Of a DNA stretch of 62,000 nucleotides, positions 19,101 through 40,305 are shown in pieces. How positions within the stretch are numbered: the stretch's first letter is position 1; every line of letters starts with the position of its first letter. The translations under genes and the position numbers were made by a program. The notes below the pieces were generated by a model that saw only the letters and a program-made list of their open reading frames with translations, ran no database searches and was not told the DNA's origin. The stretch is from Symbiodinium natans (lineage: Eukaryota; Sar; Dinophyceae; Suessiales; Symbiodiniaceae): NCBI GenBank assembly GCA_905221605.1, contig CAJNDS010002113.1:1120524-1182523 (forward strand). Direction: 5' to 3'.

Positions 19101-22100
19101 GGTTTTAGGGTTTTAGGGTTTTAGGGTTTTAGGGTTTTGGGGTTTTAGGGTTTTAGGGTTTTGGGGTTTTAGGGTTTTAGGGTTTTAGGGTTTTAGGGTT
19201 TCGGGATTGGGGTCTAGGGTTTAGGGTTCACGGTTTAGGGACCCCACGTAGCCCACCAAGAAGCTTCCACCAAACCCCTTCAGAAGTTCAAGCCCTGACA
19301 CCCTGAAGCCCCACCCTAAACCCTAAACCCTAAACCCTAAACCCTAAACCCCTGCCATGAGGCACTTAAGGCCATGGGGGCCCCTGCAAAGCCGGGGGAC
19401 ATCATGACCTTGGACCACGCCTCGATCGGCGCCCTGCTCCCAGCCTCTCGGCTGTTGAGTTTAGGGTTTCGGGTTTGGGATTTAGGGTTTGGGATTTGGG
19501 GTTTGGGGTTTAGGGTTTGGGGTTAAGTGTTTAGGGCCAAGTTTAGGGCTTAGGGTTTGGGGTTTAGGGTTTGGGATTTGGGGTTTGGGGTTTAGGGTTT
19601 GCGGTTAAGGGTTTAGGGCCAAGTTTAGGGCTTAGGGTTTGGGGTTTGGGGTTAAGGGTTTACGGTTTGGGGTTCAGGGTTGGGGGTTTAAGGTTTGAGG
19701 TTTGGGGTTTGGGGTTTGAGGTTTAGGGTGTTGGGTTTGGGGTTCAGGGTTTGGGGTTTAAGGTTTGAGGTTTGGGGTTTGGGGTTTGAGGTTCAGGGTG
19801 TTGGGTTTGGGGTTTAGCGTTCCCTACACTGCCTCACAAGCCGGCTCACGCCCAGCCTCCATGCAGGTTAGGAGCCCTCAAGCCTCAACCCTCAACCTTC
19901 AAACGGGTTTAGGGTTTAGGGTTTGGGGTTTGGGGTTTAGGGTTTAGGGTCCCCCAACTCCCCCAACCCTCAACTCCCTCAGACCTCAACTCCAACCCTC
20001 AAGCCTCCCCCCCCAGGGGTAGCAAGGTAACCATAGCGCCTTTTTGCCTTTTATGGAAGCCCAGGAGTACGATGGCTTCGTCTTCGGTATTCCCACCCGC
20101 TTCGGAAACATGTGCGGCCAGATCAAGTCGCTAGACTAACTCGTCGAAACTCCGAGACCACGAAAATCCCCTTAGGCTAGAGGATTCAGGGCCATTAAGG
20201 GTTGAAGGAGGCCTCTTGATGTTGAGGCATGTGAGACGTTGTTGAGTGCTCCTTGCGGACGAAATGCACCCCCGAAATTGGGGTCATATACCCCGTACAA
20301 GTATATCCCTATATGAACCATGAACCCGCTAAGGCATCACGCTAAACCCTAAACCCTTTTCCCTAAACCCGTTAAGGGTTCAAGGTTCTAGGCTGTTTTG
20401 CAGGAGGTGAGGTCTTCCGGGGGGCTTGGGGGGACGTGCAGTGTGCTCCCTTCTTGCTGTATTACCATCATTCAAGGGTCTGAACACCTAAGCTACAGTA
20501 TACGTATCGTCCCTAAACCCTAAACCCTAAACCCTAAACCCTCAACCCTCAACCCTCAACCCTAAACCCTAAACCCTAAACCCTAAACCCTAAACCCTAA
20601 ACCCTAAACCCTAAACCCTAAACCCTAAACCCTAAACCCTAAACCCTAAGCAGCACACTTAGGCTTCCTTATTGACCAGGATTTAGGGTACTTAGGGTTT
20701 AAGGTTTGGGGTCTGGTATTTGTTGCTTCCCCTCAACGTCTTTTGAGCCCCGGACCCGAAATGTGCCGAACATGTTGGGCTTTTGGCTTTCTTTGGGGGT
20801 CGCCCTCTGCAGTACCCGAGAACCCCAACACCCAGAACTCCAGACCTTTCTGAACCCTAAACGTTCTGAAAAAGCCCGTAAACCCTACACGCGAATTCCT
20901 AAGCCCTAAACCCAAAATCCAAAACCCTAAGCATCCTGGACCCTACACTTTCCTGCTGACTTCAATTCCCAAAGGGTCCATGTACCTCATTATCATGTAC
21001 TTGGGCCTTAAAGTCCCCAAATAGGAGGTACTTTAAGGCCCAAGTATTCCCTATCCCTAAACCCTATACCCTAAACCACAAACCCAAACCCCAAACCCCA
21101 AACCCTAAACCCTAAACCCCAAACCTTATTTAGGTACATGGACCCTTAGGGATTCTGGCCAACTGCAGGTCTTTCTTCGACAGCACCGGAGGCCTCTGGA
21201 TGGCGCAGAAGCTTGCGGGCAAGATGGCCACCGTGATTGTGACTTGGAACCCTAAACCCTAAACCCTAAACCCTAAACCCTAAACCCTAAACCCTAAACC
21301 CTAAACCCCTTAATTTGCCCCTGATTATAATATGGCTACTTAGGTGAGCACAGGCACGCAGAACGGAGGACACCCGGGATGAAACTGGAGATTCTGAGGT
21401 TCCGGAATTGCGGGGTTCATGAGCTTTAGGGCTCAGGGGTTAGGGCTTTGGGGTTTAGGGTTTAGGGTTTTAGAGTTTTTAGGGTTTGGGGTTGCAGACT
21501 CTAGCAGTGGAAGCGTGTCAAATCAGGCTGTGAGGTTTCAGAAACCTCCAGCCGTCTCGACCTTTCTATACGACGAACACCTCGAAAAGCGGTACATTAC
21601 CCTAAGGGTCCATGCACCTCATGATTTTGTACTTGGGCGCCAAAGTCCCCAAGTAGGAGGCACGTAAGGCCGAAGTATGTCCTATCTGGGTACATGGACC
21701 CTTAGGGTTTCGTGGTGACCCCAGCCCTCAAAATATGAACCCTGCTTTGGGGGGTTGGGTCCAAAACCCCTGAGCCCTAAATCCTGCAGAGGGCCTTGTT
21801 AGGTTTAGGGTTTAGGGTTTAGGGTTTAGGGTTTAGGGTTTAGGGGGTTAGGTCCAACGAGCCCTTGTCAGTTGAGCCTTAGGCCCTGGTCCCTCAGCCC
21901 TGGAAGACTCGGAGCTGATACTTGACCGGTGTGGGTTTCGAGTCTCGGGTGTAGGATTTACATGCGGCCCTTAGGGTAAACTAAGGTTCTGTCTGTACTA
22001 GGGCGCCAAAGTCTCTGAAGAGGAGTTGCTTTAAGGTTCAAGTAGTCCCCATTTAGGTACATGGACCCTTAGAGCTAGTTTTGGTTAAAAGTCTAACCCT

Positions 22101-24591
22101 AAACCCGGAACCCTAAACCCCAAACCCTAAACCCTTTACAAGGCTTAGCTGTTACTGCTGGGCCCTTGACAGACTGGAGGACAGGAGACGACCCACCTCC
22201 ACAGCATCAGCAGCCTCGTCCACCATGGGCTGTGCTACGTCCCTCTCGGCTACCGGGCGGGCGCGGACCAGTTTGCCTTGGAGGCCCGAAACTGCAACCG
22301 GGGCCTGGAAGTTAGGGTTTAGGGTTTAGGGTTTGGGGTTTGGGGTTTATGGTTTGGGGGTTAACCCTAGCTGACGCACCGTCCGCTCACGATGTTTCCA
22401 TGCAAAAGTACCACAACGGGGCTGGCTTAAGAACGCTCCCCCCGCCCCACCCACCCCCCCCCCACCCACCCCCCCCCCCCACCCCCCCGAGACTCTGGGG
22501 TTGGGCACTCTTGGCAGACTGTGGGTTGGGCACTCCAGGGAGACGCTGGGCACTCCACAAAAACTCTGGACTCTGAAATTATGCATTCTGGGAAGACTGT
22601 GGGGTTGGCACTCCAGCTGGGGTTGGGCACTCCAGGGACACTCTAGAGTTGGGCACTCCAGGGACACTTTGTTGAGCGAGGAGTAGAGTCTTTTTTGTGG
22701 GTGTTGAAGCAAATCGGAGTGGAGGGGATTGGATGTGGGATACTTGCTTTACGATCCCCAGACTCCTACCGGCCGCTAAACCCCAAACCCTAAACCCTAA
22801 ACCCTAAACCCTAAACCCTAAACCCTAAACCCTAAACCCTAAACCCTAAACCCTAAACCCTAAACCCTAAACCCTAAACCCTAAACCCTAAAACCCTAAA
22901 CCCTAAACCCTAAACCCTAAACATCCCTAAACCCTAAACCCTAAACCCTAAAACCCTAAAACCCTAAACCCTAAACCCTAAAACCCTAAAACCCTAAAAC
23001 CCTAAAACCCTAAAACCCTAAACCCTAAACCCTAAACCCTAAACATCCCTAAACCCTAAACCCTAAAACCCTAAACCCTAAACATCCCTAAACCCTAAAC
23101 CCTAAACCCTAAACCCTAAACCCTAAACCCTAAACCCTAAACCCTAAACCCTAAACCCTAAACCCTAAACCCTAAACCCTAACCCTAGATAGCTCTGTGA
23201 GGTGAACGGAGGAAGCCCATGGGGTGCCAGCACCTTGGCGGGGGGCGACGGAAGCCGCATGCCCACAGACGCCGACTCTTGGGCGCACCTAGGGTTTAGG
23301 GTTTAGGGTTTAGGGTTTTTGGGGTTTGGGGTGTAGGGTTTAGGGTTTTAGGGCTTTAGGGTTTAGGGTTTTGGGGTTCAGGGTCATGGGTTTTTACTGT
23401 TTTAGGGTTTTGGGGTTTTGGGGTTTTGGGGTTTTAGGGTTTTAGGGTTTTGGGGTTTTGGGGTTTTAGGGTTTTAGGGTTTCGGGGATTTCCGGCTTTA
23501 GGGTTTTAGGGTTTTAGGGTTTTAGGATTTGGGGGATTTCCGGTTTTAGAGTTTTGGGGTTTTAGGGTTTTAGGGTTTTAGGGTTTTAGGGTTTTAGGGT
23601 TTTAGGGTTTTAGGGTTTTAGGGTTTTAGGGTTTTAGGGTTTTAGGGTTTTAGGGTTTTAGGGTTTTAGGGTTTTAGGATTTTAGGGTTTTAGGGTTTTA
23701 GGGTTTTAGGGTTTTAGGGTTTTAGGGTTTTAGGGTTTTAGGGTTTTAGGGTTTTAGGGTTTTAGGGTTTTAGGGTTTTAGGGTTTTAGGACAGGGTTTC
23801 AGGGATTCTGTGATTTTAGGGTTTTGGGGTTTTGGGGGTTCCAGGTTTTTTTTGTTGTTGTTGTTTTTGTTCGGGGTTTTGGGGTTTTGGGGGCTTTGGG
23901 TTTTTGGGTTTTTGGGTTTTGGAACTTCAGGGTTTTGGGGTTCTAGGGGGTTAGGGGTTTCAGGGGATTAGGGGTTTAGGGTTTATATAGGGTTTTGCGA
24001 CTAGGGAGGGGGCCAACCACGGGACTCATAAGAATAGTCTGCCCAACCTCCTAAAACAAGGGTGCATAGTCAAGTTGTTTGAGGGATGTTGTGGTGGTGG
24101 CAGAAGGGGGGGGGTGGGGGCGGGGGGCGGTTACTTTTCTTGATGCCTGTTGTTGAAGTCTGTGACATTCCATTCCGTTTTGCTCGTTTGCATCCATTCT
24201 TTCCTGTTGTTTTCTTTCAAGAATGACTTGTTTTGCTCTGCTTGTTCTGAAATTTCAGGCTTGGAGGGGCAAGGTTCCATCCCGTCACTCACGAGAGTTG
24301 TTCTTTGCTGTTCCCAATTTTAGGGGTGCAGGCTTTAGGGCTTAGAGTGTGGCCACCCGTTCAGAACGAGGACCTGGGGTTTAGGGGTAGTGTTTAGGGG
24401 TTTTGGGGTTTAGGGCTTTAGGGCTTTAGGGCTTTAGGGCTTTAGGGCTTTAGGGCTTTAGGGCTTTAGGGCTGTAGGGCTTTAGGGCTTTAGGGCTGTA
24501 GGGTTTTAGGGCTTTAGGGCTTTAGGGTTACGGACCTCAGGAGAAGAGGATTGTCAAAGTCCACGGCGAAGCGTCCCTTGGCATCATCAGG
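16126..24591 (+). CDS. wrbA: WrbA-type NAD(P)H:quinone oxidoreductase, module 1 (divergent), 8 exons
   Basis: Exons: 16126-16190, 17697-17760, 19362-19430, 20065-20126, 21169-21238, 22173-22310, 23193-23282, 24541-24591. The family is a flavodoxin-like FMN enzyme that reduces quinones to hydroquinones by two-electron transfer from NAD(P)H, usually as a cytosolic tetramer. Visible family blocks, in order: the FMN phosphate loop SMYGH, the flavin-ring loop GIPTRFG, FFDSTGGLW, GGQETTHL, LVHHG..YVPLGY and GGSPWGA...GGDGSR. The STG.. segment before GGQE is shortened and the C-terminal QG..FA block is poorly kept. Phases agree at most joins. No start or stop codon is assigned, so it may be an N-terminal half of a two-module protein with the next gene, a diverged paralogue, or a decaying copy. 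Donors are GT and GC. Confidence 0.85.
17697..17760 (+). CDS. wrbA: WrbA module 1, exon 2
   Basis: Acceptor ACAAG|G after a long CCCTAAA block. It reads MEESGVQVDMFQAR, matching the family segment that follows helix 1 (..AG..V.LY.V..). The exact donor is uncertain: GT at 17761 does not keep phase, and an earlier GC might. Confidence 0.75.
19085..19245 (+). repeat. TTTTAGGG octamer array
   Basis: GGGTTTTA units with some GGGTTTTG, inside the intron between WrbA module 1 exons 2 and 3. Confidence 0.9.
19362..19430 (+). CDS. wrbA: WrbA module 1, exon 3
   Basis: Acceptor ATGAG|G, GC donor (ATCGGC|GCCCTG), 23 full codons. It reads ALKAMGAPAKPGDIMTLD, the family segment before the YDG motif (..KM.APPK.D.PVIT..). 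Confidence 0.8.
20065..20126 (+). CDS. wrbA: WrbA module 1, exon 4
   Basis: Acceptor GCCCAG|G. It reads EYDGFVFGIPTRFGNMCG; PTRFG is the loop over the flavin ring. It ends in phase 2 at a GT donor (ATCAA|GTCGCT), giving IK-SFFDSTGG after splicing. Confidence 0.9.
20262..20342. mobile_element. Family E inverted-repeat element, copy 3
   Basis: Contains CCGAAATTGGGGTCATATACCC and ATATGAACCATGAACCC (abbreviated), in the opposite orientation to copies 1 and 2. In the intron after module 1 exon 4. Confidence 0.55.
20969..21150 (+). mobile_element. Family B element with CCCTAAA array inside
   Basis: Begins CCCAAAGGGTCCATGTACC and ends GTACATGGACCCTTAGGG. A mixed CCCTAAA/CCCCAAA stretch (about 21055-21127) interrupts the right arm between CCCTAT and TTATTTAGG. 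Confidence 0.8.
21169..21238 (+). CDS. wrbA: WrbA module 1, exon 5
   Basis: Acceptor CTGCAG|G. It reads SFFDSTGGLWMAQKLAGK, the family motif (F.D.TG.LW....L.GK). GT donor at 21239 in phase 0. A CCCTAAA block, not TTTAGGG, follows it, one of the exceptions to the polarity rule. Confidence 0.9.
21600..21708 (+). mobile_element. Family B element, copy
   Basis: CCCTAAGGGTCCATGCACC at the left and GGTACATGGACCCTTAGGG at the right are inverted repeats. Confidence 0.75.
21969..22075 (+). mobile_element. Family B element, diverged copy
   Basis: The right arm TTTAGGTACATGGACCCTTAG is intact and the left arm is diverged. Confidence 0.6.
22173..22310 (+). CDS. wrbA: WrbA module 1, exon 6
   Basis: 46 codons. 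It reads TGGQETTHLHSISSLVHHG then LCYVPLGYRAGADQF; GGQETT and HHG..YVPLGY are WrbA hallmarks. Donor GTTAGGG, in phase 0. The end (ALEARNCNRGLE) is unlike the family. Confidence 0.85.
22440..22672 (+). repeat. C-run and TTGGGCACTCCAGG minisatellite
   Basis: A C-rich run (22440-22488), then several imperfect units of TTGGGCACTCCAGGGA with about 28-bp spacing. Frames across it are artefacts. Confidence 0.75.
22780..23188 (-). repeat. Long CCCTAAA array, about 55 units
   Basis: Mostly heptamers, with blocks of CCCTAAAA and three ACATCCCTAAA interruptions at similar spacing, which suggests block duplication. It ends 4 bases before the acceptor of exon 7. Confidence 0.95.
23193..23282 (+). CDS. 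wrbA: WrbA module 1, exon 7
   Basis: Acceptor GATAG at the end of the long CCCTAAA array, 30 codons. It contains GGSPWGASTLAGGDGSR, the C-terminal FMN/dimer motif of the family. GC donor (TCTTGG|GCGCAC) in phase 0, then a TTTAGGG block. Confidence 0.9.
23290..24000 (+). repeat. TTTAGGG then long TTTTAGGG/TTTTGGG array
   Basis: Begins as heptamer, then about 400 bp of octamer GGGTTTTA with some GGGTTTTG. Another variant, GGGCTTTA, fills 24407-24530. Intron between module 1 exons 7 and 8. Confidence 0.95.
24541..24591 (+). CDS. wrbA: WrbA module 1, exon 8 (tentative C-terminus)
   Basis: Acceptor CCTCAG|G, donor GTTTTAG, 17 codons in phase. It reads EKRIVKVHGEASLGIIR. It takes the place of the family's last helix (..QG..FA..) but similarity is weak. 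No stop codon seen; the next in-phase AG|G site (24720s) would give a very short end. Confidence 0.5.
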
Positions 24592-25017
24592 GTTTTAGCG
24601 TGCCCAAAATCGGCCCATATTTTGGTTTAGGGTTTAGGGTTTAGGGTTTAGGGTTTAGGGTTTAGGGTTGAGAGTCTAGAGTTTAGGATTTAGGGTTTAG
24701 GCTTTAGGGTGGGTCTCCCGTCATGGATATGGTCAGGCCAACTGATGTCAAACACCCAGGACCTGGCCCGAATAGCCACGGCATGCGATGACAGACCATG
24801 CGCCCCTCCCGTGCAAATCAAGAGATCTTGAGGTGCACCTGATGCATCCTCCCTCCCGGGATTTCCAAGCCACTCCGTGCCCCAACCTGATTCTTAGATC
24901 CGCTAAACCCTAAACCTGAACCCCTATAAACCCTAAACCCTAGACCTTAAACCCAACACCAAACCCGGTAGATAACACCAAACCTGGACACCCGCCTCAA
25001 GCTGCGAACTGCCGAAG

Positions 25018-35781
<10,764 letters not shown>

Positions 35782-35986
35782 AATCCTCCAGGTGCCCCCA
35801 CCCCTCAGGGTTTAGGGTTTAGGGTTTCGGGTTTATCCGGGTTTAGTGCTTAGGGATTAGGGCTTGGGGTTTAGGGTTTAGGGTTATAGGGTTTGGGGTT
35901 TAGAGTTCAGGGTCTAGGGTTTTTGGTTCAATCCTCTGAGGGGAAGGCTGTGTGTCTCTCGGCGCCGGACCCTAGCTTGACCTGCT

Positions 35987-36180
35987 ACTAGGACCCAGAG
36001 TAGGCCCTTACTCACTTTTTTTGGGGAGTTTAGGGTTTGGGGTTTGGGGTTTAGAGTTTCTAAGGCTACGAGGACCCAGAGTAGGCCCTTATTCCCTTTT
36101 TGCGGCTTTGGGTTCTCTTACAAGCGCCTTCATGCCAACATGGACACCCTTGTTTATTCCTAGGTCACTCCAGGGTCTAT
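35987..36180 (+). mobile_element. Family C element with duplicated left end around TTTAGGG/TTTGGGG
   Basis: Left end CTACTAGGACCCAGAGTAGG at 35987, then a short TTTAGGG/TTTGGGG stretch (36025-36062), then CTACGAGGACCCAGAGTAGG and the rest of the element to CACTCCAGGGTCTA. Same layout as 6795-6980. Confidence 0.8.
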
Positions 36181-36191
36181 TTTCTGTTCGG

Positions 36192-36348
36192 GTACTTGAA
36201 GGTTCATGGTACTTACTAACCACTTATGACTGTACTTATAACCCTACTTGTAATACCCGTAAAGGGCCTTGGAGGGGTTATCCCAATTATAAGTAGGGTT
36301 ATAAGCCCAGTTATAAGTGGTTCTTAAGTCCCATGAACCTCCAAGTAG
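36192..36348. mobile_element. Family D inverted-repeat element, most complete copy
   Basis: GTACTTGAAGGTTCATGG on the left pairs with CCATGAACCTCCAAGTA on the right; inner arms CCACTTATGAC and AGTTATAAGTGG also pair. A diverged copy lies at 36888-36966. Confidence 0.75.
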
Positions 36349-36384
36349 GATTCTTGGAAGGGAGCTGCATCTGATACGTTGCAG

Positions 36385-36459
36385 CACCCTAAGCGCGGGG
36401 CCGGCGCTCAACGAGATGTCTTGATGACAGAGAGGGAGCTTTGCACTGAGGATGCAGAG
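36385..36459 (+). CDS. Exon of unknown gene
   Basis: Acceptor GTTGCAG, donor GTTAGGG, 25 codons in phase 0: HPKRGAGAQRDVLMTEREL then CTEDAE. Charged, soluble. Unknown family. Confidence 0.5.
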
Positions 36460-37136
36460 GTTAGGGTTTATGGTTTAGGGTGTAGGGATTTAATTGAGGG
36501 TTTCAGGAATGTTGGATTTTTAGGGTTTAGGGCTTTTAGGGTTTTAGGCTTCCAGGGTTTTATGATTTGGGGGTTTTTAGGGTTTAGGGTTTTTGGGGGT
36601 GTGAGGGTGACGGGCTGTTGGACTCTTTAGCAGTTGGCAATCTTGCTTTGTGCCTGAAGACCTCCCTGTTGCCCTTCATTTTGTAGCGGCCCCTACTTGG
36701 TTGTGGTGCCCTTTACCTTTTTTTTGGGTTCGAGGTCCCCTGTTCAAGCCTAAAGCCTAAACCCTAAAGCCTAAACCCTAAAGCCTAAACCCTAAACCCA
36801 AAAAGGGTACCCTTATGATTGTATGGTTCCTGGGCTTCCCAGCCTATACTCGGAAGCTCATGCGTGGTTTAGGGTTTAGGGTTTAGTATAAGTACCCTAA
36901 GTAGGGTTGTCAGTATAGTTACCATACATATAACCCTACCTTTTAACTGCCCATGAAGCTCCAAGTAGACCATAAGCCCTTAGCCCCTGTGGCTTAGGGT
37001 TTAGGGTTGAGGGTTTAGGGTTTAGGGGTTTAGGGTTTAGGGTTTAAGGCGCGTCAGGTTTGGGCTCGGGGGGTCTTAGATATAGGGGCCGGTGGGCTAC
37101 AGAGCGCCAAGCCATTGACAGTTCCTTGTTTTGGGC

Positions 37137-37265
37137 AAACCCTATGAACCCCATAAACCCCATAAACCCTATAAACCCCATAAACCCTATAAACCCTGTA
37201 AACCCTATAAACCTTGTAAAGCCTATACAGCCTATAAAGCCCATAAACCCTAAACCCTATAAACT
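37137..37265 (-). repeat. CCCTATAAA/CCCCATAAA nonamer array
   Basis: A telomere-like variant with two extra bases per unit. The Asn-Pro-Ile frame through it is an artefact. Confidence 0.85.
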
Positions 37266-37797
37266 GCAGCGGGTCAGGGGGACCGGGTCAGGGGATACTG
37301 TCAGAATTTGGGCTAGGCTTTCAAAGTGTGGTTGGCCATAAACCTGGGTACCCCTAGGCCCCACAACCCGAAACATTTTTCCAACATGGGTTAGCCTCAA
37401 CCCTAAACTCGAAGGCCCTGTCCAACTCTACAACCCTCAGCACTATATTACCCTGGCCACACCCCACACCCCCCCCCCCCCCTAAACTCCCCAATGCTCA
37501 ACCCCTCAGAGATTGCTGCTGATGCATGTCCTCCCCCAGATTAGGTAGTGTAGTGCCTACGACAAGGAGTCATTACAGTGCTTGGTGGTCTCTTTAAGTA
37601 TGGTTTCTGTTTTGCAGGGGGTTCTTAGTAGGGTATCTAGAGGCTATATTCAGGTATAAGGGTAACAGATAAAGAGGCCACCGGGCTTCATAAAGGAGTC
37701 GTGTAGAAGCCGTTGGGGCAGTTGTCCTGGGTACTTGATCATTCGAGACGCGAGAGGGTGAAGAACATCCCAAGCCCTTAGCCCTAAAGCCCTAGAC

Positions 37798-37874
37798 CTA
37801 GGACCCAGAGTAGGCCCGAAACCCTAAACCCTAAACCCTAAACTTTAGGGTTTCTAGGTTACTCTTGGGTCTAG
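37798..37874 (+). mobile_element. 77-bp family C element with a telomere-repeat hairpin as its whole core
   Basis: CTAGGACCCAGAGTAGGCCC, then GAAACCCTAAACCCTAAACC and a facing TTTAGGGTTT, then CTAGGTTACTCTTGGGTCTA. The usual 100-bp core of the family is absent. The terminal inverted repeats are intact. Confidence 0.85.
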
Positions 37875-37893
37875 AGACTCGGAGACTTTGCAG

Positions 37894-37990
37894 AGCTTTG
37901 TAAAAATGCCATGGCAGAACTGCCATGCGGCTCTCTGCATGCGGCTTTGCCGCATCCCTGTGTCAGCCTCGGGCCTATAGACAATTTTAG
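37894..37990 (+). CDS. Possible exon, unknown
   Basis: After TTTGCAG the frame reads LCKNAMAELPCGSLHAALPH then PCVSLGPI up to a TTTAGGG array. The sequence has a GCATGCGGC-type inner repeat. The donor is not placed. Confidence 0.35.
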
Positions 37991-38048
37991 GGTTTAGGGT
38001 TTAGGGTTTAGGGTTTAGGGTTTAGGGTAAACCCTCAAGCCTGAACCC

Positions 38049-38199
38049 TGATCGGGCTGCGCGCTGGACACTGGGCCGAATCTTTGAAGCCTTTGAACTG
38101 TGAATCTTCGGCTGCGTTGCGGGCCAGTGCATCTCAAGCAAAGACTGAGAGGCAGCAGGCATCACAGACGGGCTCGCCCCTGCTTGTTTGGGGTCTCAG
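38049..38199 (+). CDS. Possible exon, unknown
   Basis: A 49-codon open stretch with AESLKPLNCESSAALRASAS followed by QAKTERQQASQTGSPLL. Coding-like Ser/Ala/Gln content. Several AG sites inside make the true start uncertain. A TTTAGGG array follows. Confidence 0.4.
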
Positions 38200-38362
38200 G
38201 GTTGTTTGGGGTTTAGGGTTTAGGGTTTAGGGTTTAGGTTGTAGGGTTTAGGGTTTAGGATGTTCGGGCCCCGATGTCGGCCATTATCCCTAAAACATGA
38301 GCTCCTAAACCCTAAGCCCTAAGCCCTAAATCCTGAGCCCTGTTCGGCTCTCGGAATTTCAG

Positions 38363-38410
38363 TCTTACGTGGGGTCGCTGGTGCGAAGGGTCCTGGACCC
38401 TGGCCGAGTA
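38363..38410 (+). CDS. Exon of unknown gene
   Basis: Acceptor AATTTCAG, donor GTTTAGGG, 16 codons: SYVGSLVRRVLDPGRV. Confidence 0.5.
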
Positions 38411-38781
38411 GTTTAGGGTCTAGGGTTCAGGGTTTCGGGTTTAGAGTTTTGAAGTTTCCTTAACATGACAGGGTTTAGGGTTTAGGGTTTAAGGTTTAGG
38501 GTTTAAAATCTAAGAAACCTATACATCCTCTCAGCCTTCCAGTGGGCATGGCTGGGTGCTTTAACCCATGCCTCCGGTGCGCTGGCTCGGTCGCGTTGCG
38601 TTGCGAGCGCATCAGGCTGTCGTGCCCCACCGGCTTCACCTTTGCCCCACCGGCTTCACCTTTCAGACTTAGACATTTCTAATGGTTCAGGGTTTAGGGT
38701 TTAGGGTTTAGGGTTTAGGGTTTAGGGTTTAGGGCCCTCTGAGAGGGAGAGAGAGACCCTACATCCTGACCTCTTAGAGTC

Positions 38782-38877
38782 ATGTCTGACTTTGACGGCG
38801 TGGTGCAAGCCCACCGGTGCTTCGCCGAACAGACCAACGAAAAGGTGCTTGGGAAAAAATCAGGGGCGGCTTTAAGG
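38782..38877 (+). CDS. Possible first exon, unknown gene
   Basis: ATG opens MSDFDGVVQAHRCFAEQTNE then KVLGKKSGAALR, and GTTTAAGG follows as donor. A good mix of charged and aromatic residues. It could be the start of the gene that continues at 39489 and 40398. Confidence 0.5.
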
Positions 38878-39488
38878 GTTTAAGGGTTAAGGGTTTAGGG
38901 GTTTAAGAGTTAATTAAGGGTTTAGGCTTAGGGTTTAGTTTAGGGGTTTAGGAGTTAGGGGTTAAGGGTTTAGGGGTTGAGGGTTTAGGGATTAGGGTTT
39001 AGGGACTTCCGTGTGGGTGAACGTGCCCGAACGTTCGGGCGGTACCCACATCTGCAAAAGAAAGCTGAGCATTTCTAGGATCGCCAAAGAACGAAGAATT
39101 AATGCTGAAAACGACGACAAGTCTAATCCGTTCCCCTAATATACGCACAGTTTCTAAGAAGACTTCAACATACCCAAACCCAGACCGCTTAACCTATAAA
39201 AGGAGAATGTAAGGAAGGACGTTGTCGTACTCCCTATTTTCTGTCAAGTGTATGCCGGACCTCCCATGTAAGTTAAAGGGTACCCAAGTCAGGGATCCCT
39301 ACTCTCACAGACAACCCACGACCTAAACTTGAAGCCATACAAGCCTTGTGAACCTAAGCCCTCAACAACCCTAAACCCTAAACCCTAAACCCTCAACCCT
39401 AAACCCTGAACCCTAAACCCTAAACCCTGACCCCCAACACCCCAAGCCCTGAGCTCTTTAAACTTTAAACCTTGCGACCCGCGGTCAG

Positions 39489-39542
39489 GCCGGATTTCTA
39501 CTTGGTGGCATTCCTCGGCTGGGGTCCTGGTAGTAGCTCGGG
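39489..39542 (+). CDS. Exon of unknown gene
   Basis: Acceptor GGTCAG|G, donor GTTTAGGG. It reads PDFYLVAFLGWGPGSSSG. Aromatic, probably a buried strand or membrane edge. Confidence 0.55.
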
Positions 39543-39651
39543 GTTTAGGGTTTAGGGTTTAGGGTTTAGGGTTTAGGGTTTAGGTTTAGGGTTTAGATGG
39601 GTTTAGATGGGTTTAGGGTTCAGGGTTCAGGGTTCAGGGTTCTCTAATTCT

Positions 39652-39795
39652 AAGGTCGGAACCATGGGCCCTTAGTATGGTCCCTTGCCCTTGCTTATAG
39701 GGATCCGAAGCATGGGCCCTTATCATATGTAGTGTATATAAGGGTTCTATTAACAAGGGGCCCAATTCAAGGGCCCAGACTTCGGACCCGAGACT
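39652..39795. mobile_element. Family G inverted-repeat element, copy 2
   Basis: CCATGGGCCCTTAGTATGG with CATGGGCCCTTATCATATG and GGGCCCAGACTTCGG arms (abbreviated). Related copies at 12384 and 52530. Confidence 0.6.
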
Positions 39796-39939
39796 AATGC
39801 CATACCAACATCTACCTAACCCCTAAACCCTAAACCCTAAACCCTAAACCCTAAACCCTAAACCCTAACATCTACCAAGTTTACGGCAAGCAGAAGTAAG
39901 GCTCCCCAGGAGAACTGAGTTAGGGTTGAGGGTTTGAAG

Positions 39940-40043
39940 GGTCTAAGAGTCCACCTAAATAGGGAATACTTGGGCCTTAAGGTACCTATTTAGGGACTTT
40001 AGGGCCTCCAAGTACAGAATCATGAGGTACATGGACCACTAGG
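39940..40043 (+). mobile_element. Family B element, copy
   Basis: GGGTCTAAGAGTCCACCTAAATAGG at the left (abbreviated), GAGGTACATGGACCACTAGGG at the right. Confidence 0.7.
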
Positions 40044-40202
40044 GGAAGCGAAGTTTCTTTTTGACAGCCAAAGTCTCTTTCTGGTGGTTTTCATGCTCCT
40101 GGAGACAAAAAGAAGACGTTCCAAGCAAAACAACTCTTGCTGCGTGCAAGCCAACCGCTGGAAGAGTGACGATAACACCAGGATGCTCAGTGCGAGCTGT
40201 AG

Positions 40203-40305
40203 CTAGGACCCAGATCCGTTTTTGTTTAGGGTTTTAGGCTCCGTTAAAAAGACCTTTGAAACCGAAAAGGGTGCCCTGATTTTCCTAGGTTACTCCTGGG
40301 TCTAG
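40203..40305 (+). mobile_element. Family C element, copy
   Basis: CTAGGACCCAGATCC to CTAGGTTACTCCTGGGTCTA with the usual core AAAGGGTGCCC. Confidence 0.75.
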
